DNA of 64,000 nucleotides, from assembly GCF_001690595.1 (NCBI RefSeq), contig NZ_LZHH01000091.1, positions 1-64,000 of the forward strand, read 5' to 3'. This document shows, in pieces, positions 25,831 through 36,229 of the stretch. Position 1 is the first letter of the stretch; each line of letters begins with the position of its first letter. The notes under the pieces are model-generated. The model worked only from the letters and a program-made list of their open reading frames with translations, searched no databases and was not told the origin of the DNA. Source of the DNA: Gilliamella sp. Choc5-1 (GTDB lineage Bacteria; Pseudomonadota; Gammaproteobacteria; Enterobacterales; Orbaceae). The position numbers and the translations under genes were made by a program.

Positions 25831-26883
25831 ATGGATTACGATATTGCAATCATAGGTCTTGGCCCTGCTGGCAGTACACTAGCTCGTTTACTTAGCTCTT
25901 CTTTCAAAGTCATTGCATTAGATACAAAACATAAAACGGGAAATGGCGGATTTCATAAACCTTGTGGGGGACTATTAGCAGATGATGCACAAAAAGCCTT
26001 TGCTAGGCAAAATATAAACTTACCGGCTGATATTTTAACTGATCCTCAAATTTTTAATGTCAGAACTTATGACTTACAAACCAAACTTATTCGCAACTAT
26101 CAGCGAAGTTATGTGAGTTTTGATAGGCACAAATTTGATCTGTGGCTAAAATCACTAATACCATCAAATGTAACCGTCCTTCATAATACACTCTGTAAAG
26201 AAGTAAGACGCATTATTGATGGTTATCAGATCACTTATCTTGATGAAAATAAAAATGAACACAACGCCACTGCTCAATATGTGGTCGGTGCTGACGGTGC
26301 CAATTCTCTGGTTAGACGAATGCGATATCCTCAACATACGATAAGACAATATGTAGCGATACAACAATGGTTTAAAGAGCAACATCCAACGCCATTTAAT
26401 TCTTGTATATTCGACAATGAATTAACAAATTGCTACTCGTGGAGTATTTCAAAAAATGGTTATTTTATCTTTGGCGGTGCTTTCCCTAAAAAGGTAGCGA
26501 ATCAAAATTTTGAACAATTAAAAGAAAATTTAACTAAACAAGGGTTTATTTTTGGTAAACCTCTCAAAACAGAAAAATGTTTAGTGGTCTATCCAAATCG
26601 GCTACGTGATTTTTATACTGGTAATGAAAATATTTTTTTAATTGGTGAAGCAGCTGGTTTTATTAGTGCAAGTTCGTTAGAAGGTATTAGCTATGCTTTA
26701 GATAGCGCTGAAATTTTAAGTAAAATATTAAATAGTGGCCATCCAAAACCTAATAAATGTTATTATCAACGTACAATACCATTACGCTTCAAACTTTATA
26801 GTAAAATTGTTAAAGCCAAACTATTAACAACTCCTTTGTGGCGTAAATTAATAATGAAAAGTAAGATTCAGCATATTGAATAA
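25831..26883 (+). CDS. FAD-dependent oxidoreductase of the geranylgeranyl-reductase type
   Basis: The 350 residues start with a dinucleotide-binding motif (IIGLGPAGSTLA, residues 7-18). KPCGGLLADDA, with the CGG element of the geranylgeranyl-reductase/PHBH-like group, comes near residue 45, then VVGADGANSLVRR and the second flavin motif GEAAGFISASSLEGISYALDSA. Such enzymes reduce prenyl double bonds or hydroxylate small molecules; the substrate cannot be told here. There is no prenyl or terpenoid neighbour. The gene starts without an obvious ribosome site and ends 46 bases before carbonic anhydrase. Confidence 0.75.
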   Translation: MDYDIAIIGLGPAGSTLARLLSSSFKVIALDTKHKTGNGGFHKPCGGLLADDAQKAFARQNINLPADILTDPQIFNVRTYDLQTKLIRNYQRSYVSFDRHKFDLWLKSLIPSNVTVLHNTLCKEVRRIIDGYQITYLDENKNEHNATAQYVVGADGANSLVRRMRYPQHTIRQYVAIQQWFKEQHPTPFNSCIFDNELTNCYSWSISKNGYFIFGGAFPKKVANQNFEQLKENLTKQGFIFGKPLKTEKCLVVYPNRLRDFYTGNENIFLIGEAAGFISASSLEGISYALDSAEILSKILNSGHPKPNKCYYQRTIPLRFKLYSKIVKAKLLTTPLWRKLIMKSKIQHIE

Positions 26884-26929
26884 CTTAAAATAAAAAAATA
26901 ATAATGAAATATATTGGGAAATATTAATT

Positions 26930-27589
26930 ATGTTTGATGTAAACGATCTGATCCGTTTTAACCACGAATGGTCAGAAAAAATAGAGCAAGAAGATCCTGA
27001 ATTTTTTAAACAACTTGCAGTTGAACAAAATCCTAAATTTTTATGGATCGGCTGTTCAGACAGTCGTGTGTCAGCAGAAAAACTCATTAAGTTAAAGCCA
27101 GGTGAGTTATTTGTGCATCGTAATGTCGGTAATCTTGTAATACACACTGATTTAAACTGTTTATCTGTCGTTCAATATGCAGTGGATGTACTTAAAATTG
27201 AAGATATCATTGTTTGTGGTCATTTAGGTTGTGGTGGAATTCGTGATGCGGTTGAAAATCCTGATTTAGGGCTAATTAATAACTGGTTACTGCATATTCG
27301 TGATCTTTGGTTTCGAAACAGCTCACTTCTAGGGGAATTTCCTCCCGATATCCGTTTGGATGTTTTATGTGAACTTAATGTAATTGAACAAGTATACAAT
27401 CTTGGACACTCTACAATTATTCAATCTGCATGGCAACGAGGTCAAAAAGTTAATTTACATGGTTGGGTTTATGGAATTCATAATGGCAAAATTACTGATT
27501 TGCATATCACTTCATCAAGTAGCGAAAATCTTGAAATTAACTACCGAGAAGCTATTTCTTATCTTCTAAATTTACATAAATCCCAGTAG
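26930..27589 (+). CDS. can: Beta-class carbonic anhydrase
   Basis: The enzyme interconverts CO2 and bicarbonate in the cytoplasm, supplying bicarbonate for carboxylations. Zinc ligands and the catalytic dyad are present: Cys42, Asp44 and Arg46 in [12 protein letters not shown], and His and Cys in [13 protein letters not shown]. The protein follows E. coli Can along its whole 219 residues ([34 protein letters not shown]). It is convergent with nrdG, with 14 bases between the stop codons and no visible terminator. Confidence 0.96.
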   Translation: MFDVNDLIRFNHEWSEKIEQEDPEFFKQLAVEQNPKFLWIGCSDSRVSAEKLIKLKPGELFVHRNVGNLVIHTDLNCLSVVQYAVDVLKIEDIIVCGHLGCGGIRDAVENPDLGLINNWLLHIRDLWFRNSSLLGEFPPDIRLDVLCELNVIEQVYNLGHSTIIQSAWQRGQKVNLHGWVYGIHNGKITDLHITSSSSENLEINYREAISYLLNLHKSQ

Positions 27590-27603
27590 TTAGCTCATAA
27601 TTC

Positions 27604-28068
27604 TTATTTAAAACGATGGATAATTTGATTGCTGCTTCCTCGCCACAATAGACGAGGATCAGCAAGTTCTTGTACAAATTTTCCATCAATTAACACATCA
27701 ATATAAGGAATAACCCCTTGTTGTTCAGTTGTTAACTCATCAAGCTTATACCCAGTCCAAAGCCAGATATCTTTATTATCACACTCAGATTTAACACGTT
27801 GAACCAGTTTTAATATAGTTGCAACGTTTTGAGGATGCAAAGGATCACCACCAGAAAGCGATAATCCTTGACGTTTTATTTCAGTATCTTGTAAATCTTT
27901 AATGATTTGATCTTCAAGTGCTTGTGTAAATGGTAAACCAGAATTTACTCCCCATGTACTTTTGTTATAGCAACCTAGGCACTGATGTACACACCCGGCA
28001 ACAAAAAGAACACAGCGAGTTCCTTCCCCATTAACAACATCGACAGAATAATAACGATGATAATTCAT
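27604..28068 (-). CDS. nrdG: Anaerobic ribonucleotide reductase activating enzyme
   Basis: NrdG is a small radical-SAM enzyme that makes the glycyl radical on NrdD. Its 154 residues contain CVHQCLGCYN (the CxxxCxxC iron-sulfur site), LSGGDPLHP, and the C-terminal VLIDGKFVQEL block, as in E. coli NrdG. It follows nrdD by 16 bases in a single operon controlled from the nrdD promoter. Confidence 0.97.
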   Translation of the reverse strand: MNYHRYYSVDVVNGEGTRCVLFVAGCVHQCLGCYNKSTWGVNSGLPFTQALEDQIIKDLQDTEIKRQGLSLSGGDPLHPQNVATILKLVQRVKSECDNKDIWLWTGYKLDELTTEQQGVIPYIDVLIDGKFVQELADPRLLWRGSSNQIIHRFK

Positions 28069-28084
28069 AAATATTTATTGATTA

Positions 28085-30220
28085 TTAACCAATTTGACCA
28101 TTATTTAAATGTTTAACTCGACGTTTTACTTCTTCTTGTTTACCTGAATTGAATGGGCGAGCATCAGGACTACCTAAATATCCACAAACACGACGAGTAA
28201 CGGATACTTTTGAAGAATCATGATTTCCACAACTTGGACAAACAAAGCCTTTACTGGTACAAGAAAATTCACCAGTATAACCACATTCATAACATTCATC
28301 TATTGGCGTATTAGTCCCATAATAAGGAACGCGTGAATAACTATAATCCCAAACATCTTCTAATGCTTTGATATTATTAATCATATTTGGATATTCACCA
28401 TAACAGATGAAACCACCATTGGCAACTTGAGGATAAGGTTTTTCAAATTCAATTTTTTCGTACGGATTAACCTTTTTCTCAACATCAAGATGGAAACTGT
28501 TAGTGTAATAACCTTTATCAGTAACACCTGGAATTACACCAAATTCAGCCGTATCAAGTCGGCAAAATCGATCACATAAATTTTCGCTTGGTGTGCTATA
28601 TAAACTAAACCCATAACCAGTTTCGCTTTTCCATTGATCTACTGCATTACGTAAACGCTCAACAATTGCCACACCTTTTTCGCGTAATTTATCACTATCA
28701 AATGGATGTGTTTGATTTCCGTAAAGTGCATTTAATGTTTCATGAAGACCAATATAACCTAAAGAAATTGAAGCTCGCCCGTTTTTGAAAATTTCAGAAA
28801 CATTGTCATCTTCGTTAAGCCTTACACCACAAGCACCTTCCATATATAAAATTGGTGCCACTCGTGCTTTTACGCCATCAAGTCTAGCAATACGCGTCAT
28901 CAATGCTTTTTTACAAAGTTCTAATCGTTTATCTAAAATCGCCCAAAATCGTGTTTCATCGCCTTTAGCTTCAATGGCTATACGAGGCAAATTTAGACTA
29001 ATTACACCTAAATTATTACGACCATCGTGAATTAGTTGTCCATCCTCTTCATAAACACCTAAAAAGCTTCGACAACCCATTGGCGTTTTAAATGAACCCG
29101 TCACTTCAACAACTTTATCGTAATTTAAAATATCTGGGTACATCCGTTTACTTGCACACTCAAGTGCAAGTTTTTTAATATCATAATTAATATCGCCCTG
29201 TTTATGGTTAATACCATCTTTAATGGCAAAAACAAGTTTTGGAAAAACTGCTGTTTTATGATTTTTACCTAATCCTTTGATACGAACTTTTAAAATAGAC
29301 TCTTGAATTAAGCGTGATTCCCAACTAGTCCCTAAACCAAAACCAAAAGTAACGAACGGAGTTTGTCCATTAGCTGTGTGTAAAGTGTTTACTTCATATT
29401 CAAGAGATTGAAATGCATCATAACACTCTTTTTGAGTACGACTTTTAGCATAAGCTTCTGGATTCGGAATATTCCATTCTTCAGCCACTTGTTTGTGTTT
29501 GTTATAACTAATAGTAACAAACTTTGCTAAAACCTCATCGATACGATTAATAGTCGTGCCACCATAAATATGGCTAGCCACTTGCGCTATAATTTGTGCA
29601 GTTACCGCAGTTGCTGTAGCAATTGATTTTGGAGGTTCAATTTCAGCATTGCCCATTTTAAAACCGTTAGTTAGCATTCCGTCTAAATCAATTAACATAC
29701 AGTTAAACATCGGAAAAAATGGCGCATAATCTAAGTCATGATAATGGATCTCACCACAATCATGAGCACGAGAAATATCTTTAGGTAATAAATACTGCTT
29801 CGCATAATGTCTTGCTACAATACCCGCAAGTAAATCACGTTGAGTTGGAATCACCTTGCTATCTTTGTTAGCATTTTCATTTAAAATGGCGACATTACTT
29901 TGCTCAATTAGTCCTCGAATATCCTGATTTAGACGGCTACGTTCTTCTCGAGCACGATCACGATCATGGCGATACTCAATATAAGTTCTCGCTAATTTTT
30001 TATAAGGGCCTGACATTAACTGATTTTCAACTGCATTTTGAATTTCGTTGATATCAACACTTTCACGTCCACTCATTTGATTAGTAACAACACGAGCAAC
30101 CGCTGCGCAATAATCTGGATCATGGACATTTGCAGCCACAGCAGCTTTAACAATGGCATCTTTGATTCTAGCCTCATTAAATGCAGTTTGACAACCATCT
30201 CGTTTTATTACTACAGGCAT
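28085..30220 (-). CDS. nrdD: Anaerobic ribonucleoside-triphosphate reductase
   Basis: The class III reductase makes dNTPs without oxygen. The 711-residue enzyme has an N-terminal ATP-cone (VIKRDGCQTAFNEARI), a catalytic barrel, the zinc site (CYECGYTGEFSC and CPSCGN) and the glycyl-radical loop RVCGYLG, in which Gly680 would carry the radical. Length and motifs match E. coli NrdD (712). Two NrdR boxes lie upstream. The enzyme is destroyed by oxygen, so its presence points to anaerobic growth. Confidence 0.97.
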   Translation of the reverse strand: MPVVIKRDGCQTAFNEARIKDAIVKAAVAANVHDPDYCAAVARVVTNQMSGRESVDINEIQNAVENQLMSGPYKKLARTYIEYRHDRDRAREERSRLNQDIRGLIEQSNVAILNENANKDSKVIPTQRDLLAGIVARHYAKQYLLPKDISRAHDCGEIHYHDLDYAPFFPMFNCMLIDLDGMLTNGFKMGNAEIEPPKSIATATAVTAQIIAQVASHIYGGTTINRIDEVLAKFVTISYNKHKQVAEEWNIPNPEAYAKSRTQKECYDAFQSLEYEVNTLHTANGQTPFVTFGFGLGTSWESRLIQESILKVRIKGLGKNHKTAVFPKLVFAIKDGINHKQGDINYDIKKLALECASKRMYPDILNYDKVVEVTGSFKTPMGCRSFLGVYEEDGQLIHDGRNNLGVISLNLPRIAIEAKGDETRFWAILDKRLELCKKALMTRIARLDGVKARVAPILYMEGACGVRLNEDDNVSEIFKNGRASISLGYIGLHETLNALYGNQTHPFDSDKLREKGVAIVERLRNAVDQWKSETGYGFSLYSTPSENLCDRFCRLDTAEFGVIPGVTDKGYYTNSFHLDVEKKVNPYEKIEFEKPYPQVANGGFICYGEYPNMINNIKALEDVWDYSYSRVPYYGTNTPIDECYECGYTGEFSCTSKGFVCPSCGNHDSSKVSVTRRVCGYLGSPDARPFNSGKQEEVKRRVKHLNNGQIG

Positions 30221-30331
30221 ATATATTCCTTAATACTCATTAATAATTAACATAGGTTTTATATCAATAAAAATATTCATTTGATTTTTAAATTTTATGA
30301 TATAAACCTGAATTTCTAAACCGCTTAGAAA

Positions 30332-30378
30332 ATACTATATATAGTAAATAATCGCGAATTATACACTATATATTGTGC
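30332..30378 (-). promoter_or_regulatory. Two NrdR boxes upstream of nrdD
   Basis: ATACTATATATAGTAA (30332-30347) and ACACTATATATTGTGC (30363-30378) both fit the NrdR consensus (acaCtAtATaTaGtgt). They are 31 bases apart, three helical turns, which is the spacing needed for cooperative NrdR binding. NrdR represses ribonucleotide reductase genes when dATP is high. The rest of 30221-30560 holds the nrdD 5' region and, at 30494-30540, the stem-loop behind gnd. Confidence 0.85.
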
Positions 30379-30493
30379 TTTTCTAGGTTTTTTAATAAAT
30401 AAAATAACTTGACAAATTTAAAGTTAATAATGATATGTATTTATGGCATATTAAGGTATGAAAAGAGAAAGAATAAATAAATTTACTAAGACA

Positions 30494-30540
30494 ATAGATA
30501 AACAAAGGAGCAAAGCTTGCTTGCACTTTTGTCTATCTAT
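30494..30540 (-). repeat. Long stem-loop 20 bases after gnd
   Basis: Twenty bases (ATAGATAAACAAAGGAGCAA) pair with 30521-30540 around a seven-base loop, with two mismatches and one G-U. No T tract follows on the gnd strand, so it is either an imperfect terminator or a 3'-end protecting structure. Confidence 0.5.
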
Positions 30541-30560
30541 AAAGTTATTAATTGAATAAT

Positions 30561-31976
30561 CTATGATTCAATATTTAACCAATCTGTATGGAACACGCCC
30601 TCTTTATCAATACGCTCATAGGTATGAGCACCAAAATAATCTCTCTGAGCTTGAATCAAATTAGCTGGTAATACCGCTGATCGATAACTATCATAATAAG
30701 CAATCGCTGCTGAAAGTGTTGGAACAGCAATACCTTGTTGTACCGCTAAAGATACCACATCACGTAATGATTGTTGGTAAGCCTCAACTGTTTGATTAAA
30801 ATAAGGCGCTAACAATAAATTATCAATCTCATTATTATCGGCATAAGCATCAGTAATTTTTTGAAGAAACTGTGCACGAATAATACACCCTGCTCTAAAA
30901 ATCTTAGCTATTTCACCATAATTTAAATTCCATTGATATTTATGAGAAGCAGCTTTTAGCTGTGCAAAACCTTGTGCATAAGAGATAATTTTACCCATAT
31001 ACAGTGCTTTACGGACTTTTTCTATGAGCTCCTGCTTATCACCACTATAAGGCGCTTTTTGAGGACCTTTTAACACTTTTGCCGCCGCAACTCGCTGATC
31101 TTTAATTGCTGATAGATAACGAGCAAATACAGACTCAGTGATTAAAGATAAAGGCTCACCCAAATCTAAAGCACTTTGGCTGGTCCATTTACCTGTACCT
31201 TTATTGCCTGCCGCATCTAAAATCACATCAATTAAATAATTACCATTTTCGTCTTTATGCTTAAAGATATCAGCGGTAATTTCGATTAAATAACTGTCTA
31301 ACTCGCCTTTATTCCAATCGGTAAACACCTCAGCAAGTTCATCATTAGTTAAACCAACAGCATGTTTTAATACCGAATAGCTTTCAGCTATCAGTTGCAT
31401 ATCGCCATACTCAATGCCGTTATGAGCCATTTTTACATAATGACCAGCGCCATTTGGACCTATATAAGCAACACAAGGCTCACCATTAGCCTTAGCTGCA
31501 ATCTTCTCTAATATTGGTGCAACTAATTCATAAGCCTCTTTTTGCCCACCAGGCATAATTGATGGACCTTTTAGCGCTCCCTCTTCGCCACCTGAAACAC
31601 CAGTACCAATAAAGTTAAATCCTTCTGCTAACAATGTTTTGTTTCGACGAATTGTATCTTCAAAATAGGCATTCCCGCCATCGATAATAATATCACCTTT
31701 ATCTAAAAGTGGACGCAACTCATCAATTACTGCATCAGTACCTTTTCCTGCTTGCACCATAATCAGGATACGGCGTGGTTTTTCTAAAGAATTGACAAAA
31801 TCTTCAATTGTATAATAAGGAACCAATTTCTTATCAGAATGTTCAGCCATGACTTGTTCTGTTTTATCTTTAGAGCGATTATAAATAGCAACAGAAAATC
31901 CTCGACTTTCAATATTGAGCGCAAGATTTCGCCCCATAACTGCCATTCCAATAACACCGATTTGTTGTTTTGACAT
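30561..31976 (-). CDS. gnd: 6-phosphogluconate dehydrogenase, decarboxylating
   Basis: The third enzyme of the pentose phosphate pathway oxidises and decarboxylates 6-phosphogluconate to ribulose 5-phosphate, making NADPH. The 471 residues contain the NADP-binding [15 protein letters not shown], the substrate loop [21 protein letters not shown], the catalytic Lys in [17 protein letters not shown], and the C-terminal [16 protein letters not shown]. Length matches E. coli Gnd (468). It stands after the rho terminator as its own unit, with a GGAG ribosome site. Confidence 0.98.
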   Translation of the reverse strand: MSKQQIGVIGMAVMGRNLALNIESRGFSVAIYNRSKDKTEQVMAEHSDKKLVPYYTIEDFVNSLEKPRRILIMVQAGKGTDAVIDELRPLLDKGDIIIDGGNAYFEDTIRRNKTLLAEGFNFIGTGVSGGEEGALKGPSIMPGGQKEAYELVAPILEKIAAKANGEPCVAYIGPNGAGHYVKMAHNGIEYGDMQLIAESYSVLKHAVGLTNDELAEVFTDWNKGELDSYLIEITADIFKHKDENGNYLIDVILDAAGNKGTGKWTSQSALDLGEPLSLITESVFARYLSAIKDQRVAAAKVLKGPQKAPYSGDKQELIEKVRKALYMGKIISYAQGFAQLKAASHKYQWNLNYGEIAKIFRAGCIIRAQFLQKITDAYADNNEIDNLLLAPYFNQTVEAYQQSLRDVVSLAVQQGIAVPTLSAAIAYYDSYRSAVLPANLIQAQRDYFGAHTYERIDKEGVFHTDWLNIES

Positions 31977-32075
31977 GATTTGGCTCCTTTATTAAACCTC
32001 TATAACCTTAACCATAAGGTTTTAACAACACCTAAAACTTAATTAAGTTTTATAAATTACGCTATATTTTGCCAT

Positions 32076-32105
32076 AAAAAAGCCGTATCAGAATACAATA
32101 CGGCT
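32076..32105 (-). terminator. Terminator after rho
   Basis: AGCCGTAT pairs with ATACGGCT around a nine-base loop; on the minus strand a run of Ts follows. It separates rho from gnd, which run in the same direction. Confidence 0.85.
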
Positions 32106-32147
32106 CTTTTTCATGACTTTAATGATATTTACTATCAACTGAATAAA

Positions 32148-33410
32148 TCATGAACGTTTCATCATTTCGAAAAACTCATCATTAGTTTTAGTCATGGCAA
32201 GTTTATCGATCAAGAACTCCATTGCATCAGTCTCACCCATTGGGTTAAGAATTTTGCGTAAAATCCACATTTTTTGTAGTTCATCAGGCGAAGTCATTAG
32301 ATCTTCTTTACGTGTACCTGAACGATTAAAGTCAATAGCAGGAAACACACGACGTTCAGCAATTTTACGCGATAAATGGACTTCCATATTACCTGTACCT
32401 TTAAACTCTTCATAGATAACTTCATCCATTTTAGAGCCAGTATCAATCAATGCTGTTGCAATAATTGTTAAACTACCACCTTCTTCCACATTACGTGCTG
32501 CACCAAAAAAACGTTTCGGACGATGTAATGCATTCGCATCCACACCACCAGTCAACACTTTACCTGATGAAGGAACAACTGTATTGTATGCACGAGCCAA
32601 ACGGGTGATCGAATCTAATAAAATAATCACATCTTTTTTATGTTCAACCAAACGTTTTGCACGTTCAATAACCATTTCAGCAACTTGAACATGTCTTGCT
32701 GCTGGTTCATCGAATGTCGAAGCAACAACTTCACCTTTAACTAGACGCTGCATTTCGGTCACTTCTTCGGGACGCTCATCAATCATTAATACAACTAACT
32801 CGCATTCAGGATGATTAACCGCTAAGCTTTGTGCAATATTTTGTAAAAGCATTGTTTTACCCGCTTTTGGTGGTGCAACAATCAAGCCACGTTGACCTTT
32901 ACCAATTGGTGATGCTAAATCAAGAACTCTTGCGGTGATATCTTCGGTAGAACCGTTACCTCGTTCCATTCGTAAACGAGAATTTGGATGAAGTGGAGTT
33001 AAGTTTTCGAAAAGAATTTTATTGCGGGCATCTTCTGGTTTATCGTGATTTACTTCATTTACTTTTAACAAAGCAAAATATCGTTCACCTTCTTTTGGCG
33101 GACGGATTTTACCTGCAATGGTATCACCAGTCCTTAAATTAAATCGTCGAATCTGACTTGGTGATACATAAATATCATCAGGACCAGCTAAATAAGAGCT
33201 ATCAGCTGAACGCAAAAAGCCAAATCCATCTTGCAAAATTTCCAGTACGCCATCACCAAAAATATCTTCACCACTTTTGGCATGTTGTTTTAAGATTGCA
33301 AAAATAATGTCTTGTTTTCTAAGTCGGGCAAGATTTTCAAGCCCCATTCGTTTTTCACCAAGCGTCACAAGCTCAGAGACAGAAGTGTTTTTTAATTCAG
33401 TTAAATTCAT
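32148..33410 (-). CDS. rho: Transcription termination factor Rho
   Basis: Rho is the hexameric RNA-dependent ATPase that ends untranslated transcripts. The 420-residue protein has the N-terminal helical and cold-shock-like RNA-binding domain ([13 protein letters not shown]), Walker A ([11 protein letters not shown]), Walker B ([16 protein letters not shown]), and the R-loop [17 protein letters not shown]. Length is one more than E. coli Rho (419). In E. coli too, trxA lies upstream and rhlB is divergent. Confidence 0.99.
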   Translation of the reverse strand: MNLTELKNTSVSELVTLGEKRMGLENLARLRKQDIIFAILKQHAKSGEDIFGDGVLEILQDGFGFLRSADSSYLAGPDDIYVSPSQIRRFNLRTGDTIAGKIRPPKEGERYFALLKVNEVNHDKPEDARNKILFENLTPLHPNSRLRMERGNGSTEDITARVLDLASPIGKGQRGLIVAPPKAGKTMLLQNIAQSLAVNHPECELVVLMIDERPEEVTEMQRLVKGEVVASTFDEPAARHVQVAEMVIERAKRLVEHKKDVIILLDSITRLARAYNTVVPSSGKVLTGGVDANALHRPKRFFGAARNVEEGGSLTIIATALIDTGSKMDEVIYEEFKGTGNMEVHLSRKIAERRVFPAIDFNRSGTRKEDLMTSPDELQKMWILRKILNPMGETDAMEFLIDKLAMTKTNDEFFEMMKRS

Positions 33411-33414
33411 AATG

Positions 33415-33480
33415 TTAAAAATTCTTGAGGATAAAATTGATATGTTTGCAATTAATATTCTTTTTGTCTATTTGTTTCAT
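33415..33480 (-). CDS. Possible rho leader peptide
   Basis: A 21-codon frame ([20 protein letters not shown] plus one residue) ends four bases before the rho ATG. E. coli has a 33-codon rhoL in the same place, but the sequences are unrelated. A GGAG lies upstream but about 15 bases from the ATG, which is far. It may be chance; I list it only for its position. The rest of 33481-33769 shows no gene and no clear terminator for trxA. Confidence 0.25.
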   Translation of the reverse strand: MKQIDKKNINCKHINFILKNF

Positions 33481-33769
33481 TTACTTATAAAAATCTCCTT
33501 TCCTTACAGCACATAAATTCAATCGATTACTAAGCTTTTTATGATAATTGAAGATCTGAATATAGAATTTTATCACTTTACCAATAAAAACAATGAATTT
33601 TAGAAAGGAATATTTGTAAGAGGCTAGCAATTTACACTAAAAACATTAATATGTCTATATTTAATTAAACTAGCTCCTTTAAACTAATAAATAAAGCAAA
33701 CATAGAAGGAAAAGAGCAATGAATAACTCACCACTCTCTTAACTATACTTATTGAATATAAGGTATTTA

Positions 33770-34096
33770 TTATAATTGAGGATCAATAAAATTTTTAAGT
33801 TGAGCCTTAGATAGAGCACCCACTTGAGTTGCAACAACTTTTCCGTTTTTAAAAATTAATAAAGTCGGAATGCCTCGAATACCAAATTTAGGCGCTACAT
33901 TGGAATTTTCTTCAATGTTCAATTTAGCAATAATAATTTTATCACTATATTCTTGCGCTATTTCTTCTAAAATCGGAGCAACCATTTTACAAGGCCCACA
34001 CCATGGAGCCCAAAAATCAACAAGTACAGGTTTTATTGATTCACTAATTGTTTTTTCAAATGTATCTTCCGATAATTGAACGATATTATTACTCAT
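33770..34096 (-). CDS. trxA: Thioredoxin 1
   Basis: Thioredoxin reduces disulfides in cytoplasmic proteins. The redox site [10 protein letters not shown] and the cis-Pro loop [11 protein letters not shown] are intact, and the 108-residue protein aligns end to end with E. coli TrxA. I start it at 34096 because a GGAG site lies six bases upstream and the E. coli start aligns there; the ATG at 34111 adds five residues with no ribosome site. It is divergent from rhlB, as in E. coli. Confidence 0.97.
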   Translation of the reverse strand: MSNNIVQLSEDTFEKTISESIKPVLVDFWAPWCGPCKMVAPILEEIAQEYSDKIIIAKLNIEENSNVAPKFGIRGIPTLLIFKNGKVVATQVGALSKAQLKNFIDPQL

Positions 34097-34249
34097 TTTA
34101 TTCTCCGACATACTTTAACTTGTATTTAATAATAGATTACTTTGTATAACTCTACTAGTAATTAGTATAATAGGGTATAATTATTAGTGATGTGACGGTA
34201 TTTAGTGTGTTATAATGTCACAATTCTGGTAATTATATTCACAACCGCA

Positions 34250-35479
34250 ATGATTCAATCATATCTTACTAAAACAACTTTTAACCAGTTTCCTCTTCAT
34301 CCTTTAGTATTAAAAGCTCTTGAGAAAAAAGGGTTTTCTTATTGCACTCCTATTCAAGAAAAAACATTACCATTAACAATCAAAGGGATTGATATAGCTG
34401 GACAAGGGCAAACAGGAACAGGCAAAACTATCGCATTTTTGGCTTCAACTTTTAATCATTTGTTGAAGCATGAACCATTGTCAGCTCATAAGACAAACCA
34501 ACCGCGAGCAATCATTATTGCACCAACACGCGAATTAGTTGTACAAATTTATCATGATGCAGAAGCTTTATCTGAAGAAACAGGTTTGAAATTAGGGTTA
34601 GCTTTTGGAGGAGATGGCTATGATAAACAATTAAAAATGCTATCAACTGGTGTCGACATTTTAATTGCAACGACAGGAAGGCTGATTGATTATGCAAAAC
34701 AAAATTATATTAATTTAGATGCAATTCAAGTTGTCGTATTAGACGAAGCCGATCGCATGTTTGATTTAGGATTTATCCGCGATATACGTTGGGTTTTCAG
34801 ACATATTACTCCACCACAAAAAAGATTAACCATGTTGTTTTCTGCAACATTAACACATAACGTACGTGAATTAGCCTTTGAGCATATGAACAATCCTCAA
34901 TATGTTGAAGTTGAACCAGAACAAAAAATTGGTCATCGCATCAAAGAAGAGCTATTTTTTCCATCTAATGAAGATAAATTAGCACTTTTGCAAACGCTAA
35001 TTGAAGAAGAATGGCCAGATCGTTGTATTGTGTTTGCTAATACAAAAGTAACTTGCGAAAAGATTTGGCGGTATCTTATTGCTGATGGCCATCGTGTTGG
35101 GTTATTAACTGGTGATATTGCTCAGAAAAAGCGTTTATCAATTTTAGAACAATTTACTCAAGGTCATCTTGATATTTTAGTCGCCACTGATGTCGCAGCA
35201 AGAGGATTACACATACCTAATGTTACCCATGTATTTAATTATGATCTACCTGATGATTGTGATGACTATCGACATCGAATTGGACGTACAGGACGTGCAG
35301 GCGCAGGTGGTTACTCAATTTCGCTAGCTTGCGAACGTTATTCGCAAAATTTACCTGCGATTGAAAAAGCAATTGATCATGCAATTCCTGTTAGCCAGTA
35401 TGACCCTTCTGCGCTACTGGTTGATTTAACTCGTCCAAAACCATTTAGGCGGTCACCTCGTAGAAAATATTCAAACTAG
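34250..35479 (+). CDS. rhlB: DEAD-box RNA helicase RhlB
   Basis: RhlB unwinds RNA for the degradosome. The 409-residue protein carries the Q motif (FSYCTPIQ), Walker A ([11 protein letters not shown], about residues 50-60), the DEAD box ([14 protein letters not shown]), SAT, and [29 protein letters not shown] aligns with the E. coli N-terminus, so I start at 34250 although no ribosome site is obvious; an upstream ATG at 34205 would add 15 unrelated residues. The C-terminus is short and basic ([10 protein letters not shown]). Divergent from trxA-rho, as in E. coli. Confidence 0.95.
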   Translation: MIQSYLTKTTFNQFPLHPLVLKALEKKGFSYCTPIQEKTLPLTIKGIDIAGQGQTGTGKTIAFLASTFNHLLKHEPLSAHKTNQPRAIIIAPTRELVVQIYHDAEALSEETGLKLGLAFGGDGYDKQLKMLSTGVDILIATTGRLIDYAKQNYINLDAIQVVVLDEADRMFDLGFIRDIRWVFRHITPPQKRLTMLFSATLTHNVRELAFEHMNNPQYVEVEPEQKIGHRIKEELFFPSNEDKLALLQTLIEEEWPDRCIVFANTKVTCEKIWRYLIADGHRVGLLTGDIAQKKRLSILEQFTQGHLDILVATDVAARGLHIPNVTHVFNYDLPDDCDDYRHRIGRTGRAGAGGYSISLACERYSQNLPAIEKAIDHAIPVSQYDPSALLVDLTRPKPFRRSPRRKYSN

Positions 35480-35510
35480 ATATAGTAAGTAGAAAATTAA
35501 AATCATTATG

Positions 35511-35560
35511 AAAAGTTATCTAATAATATTTTGTTGCAAATTATTTTTAGATAACTTTTT
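35511..35560. terminator. Bidirectional terminator between rhlB and tfoX
   Basis: AAAAGTTATCTA pairs with TAGATAACTTTT, and AATAAT/ATTATT extends the stem inward. T tracts follow on both strands, which suits the convergent genes on either side. Confidence 0.8.
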
Positions 35561-35602
35561 GTAATGTTACAAATATATTTTAACTAAAATGACATGCTAA
35601 GA

Positions 35603-36229
35603 TCATTCTTCGTGTAAATTTTTATTCATCTGTTTTAAAAAACATTGATATTCAAGCTCAATTTCTTTTTTAGTTTCTTTAGATAATGTAGCTACATGAA
35701 ATCGATGTAATGAACTATATAAAACAAACAATATATTCATTGAAATTGTTTTCTTTTTCTTTTTTATCTTATAAAATGTGTGTAAATATCCTGTTTTTTC
35801 AAAAGTTTCAACATCTTTGATTCCAACACTACATAATAGCCTTTCCAATGACAAAGTCATATTTGGTAATGCTTTTATTCGTTTTGATTCAGTTTCACTT
35901 TTTTCATGTTTTTCTTTTTTAGTATATTCAATCACCATTTTTACCATAGCTAATAATTTTTCTTTATCCTTAAAAATTTCTTCATCAACTTTGTAGTAAT
36001 CAAGTAATTTGGTTGTCATACCTGTTGTTATACTTAACGGTTTCATACCTAAATCAATAAAAAATGAGCGATAATCAGAGTGTCCTCTTAAATAAAAATC
36101 TTTTTTGGTAATCCAGCCAAACATTGTACCTTTGCTATTAACGCTAAACCCACCAAAAAATGTTTTAATTGAAATATCTTTTAGGTCAGAAAGTTCTATT
36201 AGAATTTGATTTGCAAATGTTGAGCACAT
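35603..36229 (-). CDS. tfoX: Competence regulator TfoX/Sxy
   Basis: TfoX works with CRP to switch on competence genes at CRP-S sites. The 208-residue protein has the N-terminal TfoX domain (IKTFFGGFSVNSKGTMFGW, DFYLRGHSDYRSFF) and the C-terminal helix-hairpin domain (LPNMTLSLERLLCSVGIKDV, LHTFYKIKK). Length matches E. coli Sxy (209). It stands alone. No sxy-type leader structure was identified in the 36230-36555 gap. Confidence 0.9.
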   Translation of the reverse strand: MCSTFANQILIELSDLKDISIKTFFGGFSVNSKGTMFGWITKKDFYLRGHSDYRSFFIDLGMKPLSITTGMTTKLLDYYKVDEEIFKDKEKLLAMVKMVIEYTKKEKHEKSETESKRIKALPNMTLSLERLLCSVGIKDVETFEKTGYLHTFYKIKKKKKTISMNILFVLYSSLHRFHVATLSKETKKEIELEYQCFLKQMNKNLHEE

